The notes beneath the pieces were generated by a model, which ran no database searches, was not told the origin of the DNA, and saw only the letters and a list, made by a program, of their open reading frames with translations. Positions 14,950 to 17,168 of a stretch of DNA of 17,168 nt are shown here, piece by piece. Source of the stretch: Pseudomonadota bacterium (GTDB lineage: Bacteria; Myxococcota; Myxococcia; Myxococcales; Anaeromyxobacteraceae); assembly GCA_023419875.1 (NCBI GenBank), contig JAEZXM010000104.1, positions 1 through 17,168 of the forward strand, read 5' to 3'. A program made the translations under genes and the position numbers. Every line of letters begins with the position of its first letter. Positions within the stretch are counted from its first letter, which is position 1.

Positions 14950-14970
14950 GCGACCGGCGGGCCCGGTCGC
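14950..14970 (+). promoter_or_regulatory. 8-bp inverted repeat just upstream of the GH3 gene
   Basis: GCGACCGG and CCGGTCGC form a perfect 8-bp stem around CGGGC. It ends 33 bp before the ATG and about 20 bp before the ribosome binding site. It would lie in the 5' untranslated leader or overlap the promoter, so it may be a repressor site or a leader hairpin. No matching regulator gene is in the window. Confidence 0.42.
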
Positions 14971-15003
14971 GACGCAGTGGAACGACGGTCAAAGGGGGCA
15001 CGT

Positions 15004-17168
15004 ATGCGGAGAATCCTGGGAGCGGTGACGGTGGTCGGCCTGGTGTCGTTCAGTCTGAGCTGCGAGGAGAGCGACGGCGCGGCCCCCGGGGCAGCAGGCT
15101 CGGACCTACCGTGGATGGACACCAACCTCACGCCGGAGCAACGCGCCGACCTGCTGATCCCGGAGATGACCCTGGAGCAGAAGGTCCAGCAGATCTCCAA
15201 CGACACGCGTCCTGCGGAGGACGATGCCAATCGGCCGCCGGGCTGCGAGTTCACGCCCATCGCCCGGCACATCCAGGGCATCCCCGAGCTGGGGATCCCG
15301 ACCGTCCGCATGATCAACGGGGGCACGGGCCTCCGTGGCGGGAGCTGCCTCCCCGAGCCCGTAGCCACTGCGCTGCCTTCCACACCGGCCAGCGCGGCCA
15401 CGTTCAACCAGGAGCTGAACCGGCGACTCGGCGAGGTGCTGGGCGCCGAGACGCTGAGTGACGGACACCAGGTGATGCTCGCGCCGGGGATGAACCTGCA
15501 CCGTCATCCCTTCGGCGGACGAAATTACGAGTACCAGAGCGAGGACCCGTACCTGTCCGGGGTGATGGCCGCGGAACAGATCAAGGGCATCCAGGCCCAT
15601 GGCATCCACGCGGTGGCGAAGCACTTCGCCGCCAACGAGCAGGAGAGCCAGCGGCGTCAGATGGCGACCGTGGTCCCGCCGCGCGCCTTGCACGAGCTCT
15701 ATCTGCTGCCGTTCGAGATGTCGGTCCGGGATGCTCAGCCGGCGTCCGTCATGTGCGCCTTTCCCGAGATCAACGGGGTCTCCGCGTGCTCGAACGAGGA
15801 CCTGCTCAAGACGACGCTGCGCGAGCGCTGGGGATTCCAGGGATACGTCGTCACCGATCGGCGGGCGGTCCACGACGTCGGGCCGTCGATCAAGGCAGGG
15901 GTCGACTGGGAGCTCTCCCACATCACGCCGCTGCACTACTCGCTCGATCCACAGCCCGGGCAGCGTGGGAACCCGGGCAGCGAAGGCATCCGCGCGGCCC
16001 TCGCGGCGGGCACCATCACGGTCGCCGACATCGACCAGATGCTCCGGCGACGGTACGTCCAGATGTTCAAGTTCGAGCACTTCGACAAGGACTTCGACGC
16101 GCTGTACGGATCACCCGTGGATTTCGTCGCCCACGCCCAGGTGGCGCGCGAGATCGCGGAGCAGGGGATCGTTCTCCTCAAGAACGAGAACGGGTTCCTG
16201 CCGCTCGACCCCAAGAAGATCAGGTCGATCGCGCTCATCGGCGCAGAGTGGTTTGCCGGGATGGCCAAGCTGCCCCCGCGGTCGATCCGCGCGGACAACG
16301 AGAGCGTCGTGGCTCCCTTCACGGTCACTCCACAGGAGGGGCTGGAGCACGTGCTCGTGACGCTGGGCTCCCCGGCCACGGTCACCTATCACAGCGCGGG
16401 TGGGACCGGGACGAAGGAGGATCGGGAAGAGGCCCTGGAGCTCGCCCGGGAGTCGGACGTGGTGATCGTGATGGTCGGCGACAACCCGCACGAGCTGTGC
16501 GACCGGGAGTCCCTGAGCTTGCCGATCATTCCGCCGGAGGATCCGAACTTCTGTGCGTACGACGAGCTCGATGAGGGCGAGTACGACCTTCCGAGGCCGG
16601 ACCGAGGCGAGGGAACCCACCAGGAGAACCTCATGGCGGAGCTGAGCGCCGAGCCGGACCTCGCGCGGAAGACGGTGGTCGTCCTGAAGACCGAGGGCAT
16701 GGTGCTGATGCCGTGGCTCGACAAGGTGCCCGCGCTGGTGGAGGCCTGGTACCCGGGGCAGTCGGACGGCGTCGCCGTCGCGAGCATCCTGTTCGGCCTG
16801 CGCAATCCGTCGGGGAAGCTGCCGATGACCTTCGGCAACTCGGAACGGGAGGCCGCTCATGCGACGACGGCGCAGTTCCCCGGCCTGTGGGTCGACCCGC
16901 CGCACTGGTTGGCGGACGCGTCGCGCGGCTCGGACGACGAATCAGGAGCGGATCCTTCCCCCACGCTCGAGGGCCAGAGGCGGTTCTCCGCGCAATACAC
17001 CGAGGGGCTGCAGGTGGGGTACCGCTGGTACGAGGCCAACAAGGTGACGCCCGTGTTCCCGTTCGGCTTTGGTCTCTCGTACACGACGTTCGCTTACAGC
17101 GACCTGTCCGTTCAATCCACCGTCGCCTCGGGGGGCCACCGAGTCCTGAACGTCACGTACACGATCAC
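15004..17168 (+). CDS. Glycoside hydrolase family 3 lipoprotein (beta-glucosidase-like), 3' end outside window
   Basis: Predicted cell-envelope lipoprotein glycosidase. 721 residues are visible with no stop before the window edge. A type II signal peptide (hydrophobic 7-19, lipobox FSLSC with C20) precedes a linker. The N-terminal TIM-barrel domain carries RMINGGTGLRG (102-112), GMNLHRHPFGGRNYEYQSEDP (162-182), the substrate-binding KHFAANEQE (206-214), and GYVVTDRRAVHD (280-291), where D285 aligns with the GH3 nucleophile. The second alpha/beta sandwich domain begins near 375 (AREIAEQGIVLLKNENGFLPL) and includes PNPSGKLP-like NPSGKLPMTF (601-610). A fibronectin III-like domain starts after VFPFGFGLSYTTF (684-696). 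Such enzymes release glucose or xylose from the non-reducing ends of beta-glucans or xylo-oligosaccharides. AAAGGGGG precedes the ATG. The specificity is unknown: TDRR replaces the common SDWG around the nucleophile. Confidence 0.93.
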   Translation, partial: MRRILGAVTVVGLVSFSLSCEESDGAAPGAAGSDLPWMDTNLTPEQRADLLIPEMTLEQKVQQISNDTRPAEDDANRPPGCEFTPIARHIQGIPELGIPTVRMINGGTGLRGGSCLPEPVATALPSTPASAATFNQELNRRLGEVLGAETLSDGHQVMLAPGMNLHRHPFGGRNYEYQSEDPYLSGVMAAEQIKGIQAHGIHAVAKHFAANEQESQRRQMATVVPPRALHELYLLPFEMSVRDAQPASVMCAFPEINGVSACSNEDLLKTTLRERWGFQGYVVTDRRAVHDVGPSIKAGVDWELSHITPLHYSLDPQPGQRGNPGSEGIRAALAAGTITVADIDQMLRRRYVQMFKFEHFDKDFDALYGSPVDFVAHAQVAREIAEQGIVLLKNENGFLPLDPKKIRSIALIGAEWFAGMAKLPPRSIRADNESVVAPFTVTPQEGLEHVLVTLGSPATVTYHSAGGTGTKEDREEALELARESDVVIVMVGDNPHELCDRESLSLPIIPPEDPNFCAYDELDEGEYDLPRPDRGEGTHQENLMAELSAEPDLARKTVVVLKTEGMVLMPWLDKVPALVEAWYPGQSDGVAVASILFGLRNPSGKLPMTFGNSEREAAHATTAQFPGLWVDPPHWLADASRGSDDESGADPSPTLEGQRRFSAQYTEGLQVGYRWYEANKVTPVFPFGFGLSYTTFAYSDLSVQSTVASGGHRVLNVTYTI

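Larger units (their letters stand above)
14582..15003. other. 422-bp intergenic region upstream of GH3 gene and FMN reductase gene
   Basis: I find no convincing gene here. The open frames are short, lack ribosome binding sites and have shadow-like composition. The stretch should contain the divergent promoters for the FMN reductase (minus) and the GH3 lipoprotein (plus). No consensus -35/-10 pair stands out. It does hold two inverted repeats, listed separately. GGGGG lies a few bases before the GH3 ATG as its ribosome binding site (AAAGGGGG). Confidence 0.6.

Noticed and set aside
14654..15001. Possible small genes in the gap before the GH3 gene
   Set aside because: The frames on both strands lack ribosome binding sites and recognisable sequence, and they overlap the likely promoters.

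Overview
The window is very GC-rich, densely coded DNA with strong third-position G/C. Its gene content is REC proteins with PATAN/DUF4388 and GTPase-like parts, orphan two-component genes, and Ala/Arg-rich proteins. This points to a delta-proteobacterium of the Myxococcota, most like Anaeromyxobacter. The assignment is inference from composition and family content; there is no rRNA or other phylogenetic marker here.

Layout. 1-3327 (minus) holds two adjacent response-regulator genes 12 bp apart, probably one operon with the larger upstream gene transcribed first: REC-GAF-degenerate GGDEF-unknown C-terminal domain, then REC-PATAN-degenerate GTPase. 3514-4629 (plus) is an ArgE-like M20 deacetylase. 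It ends 3 bp from the stop of a convergent single-domain response regulator (4633-5049, minus). 5254-5503 is a complete small tRNA operon: a promoter with a perfect -35, tRNA-Val(TAC), tRNA-Asp(GTC) and a GNRA-loop hairpin terminator. 5516-6181 (minus) is a dihydrofolate-reductase-like (RibD C-terminal) oxidoreductase, and 6295-6534 (minus) is a 79-residue helical protein with a strong ribosome binding site. 6760-8879 (plus) is a likely operon of a long nitronate-monooxygenase-like flavoenzyme with a Cys-bearing tail and two small proteins, one with a putative zinc site. 8880-9851 (minus) is a coiled-coil protein of unknown role whose stop codon shares a TGATCA palindrome with the preceding gene. 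9940-11034 (plus) is an exported lytic transglycosylase. 11071-12549 (minus) is an NhaP2-type cation/proton antiporter with a TrkA-C domain. 12655-14034 (plus) is an orphan membrane histidine kinase whose 3' end overlaps a convergent NADPH-dependent FMN reductase gene (14009-14581, minus). After a 422-bp gap with inverted repeats, 15004-17168 (plus) is a GH3 glycosidase lipoprotein that runs off the window.

How the genes work together. The content is mostly chromosomal housekeeping and signalling, with many strand switches and short units rather than one large pathway. Three response-regulator genes and one kinase are present, but none is a cognate kinase-regulator pair in adjacent genes, so partners probably lie elsewhere. 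I see no CRISPR array, insertion sequence, integrase, phage gene or toxin-antitoxin pair. The points most worth a second look are the two regulators built on apparently inactive catalytic folds, and the cysteine cluster in the long flavoenzyme.
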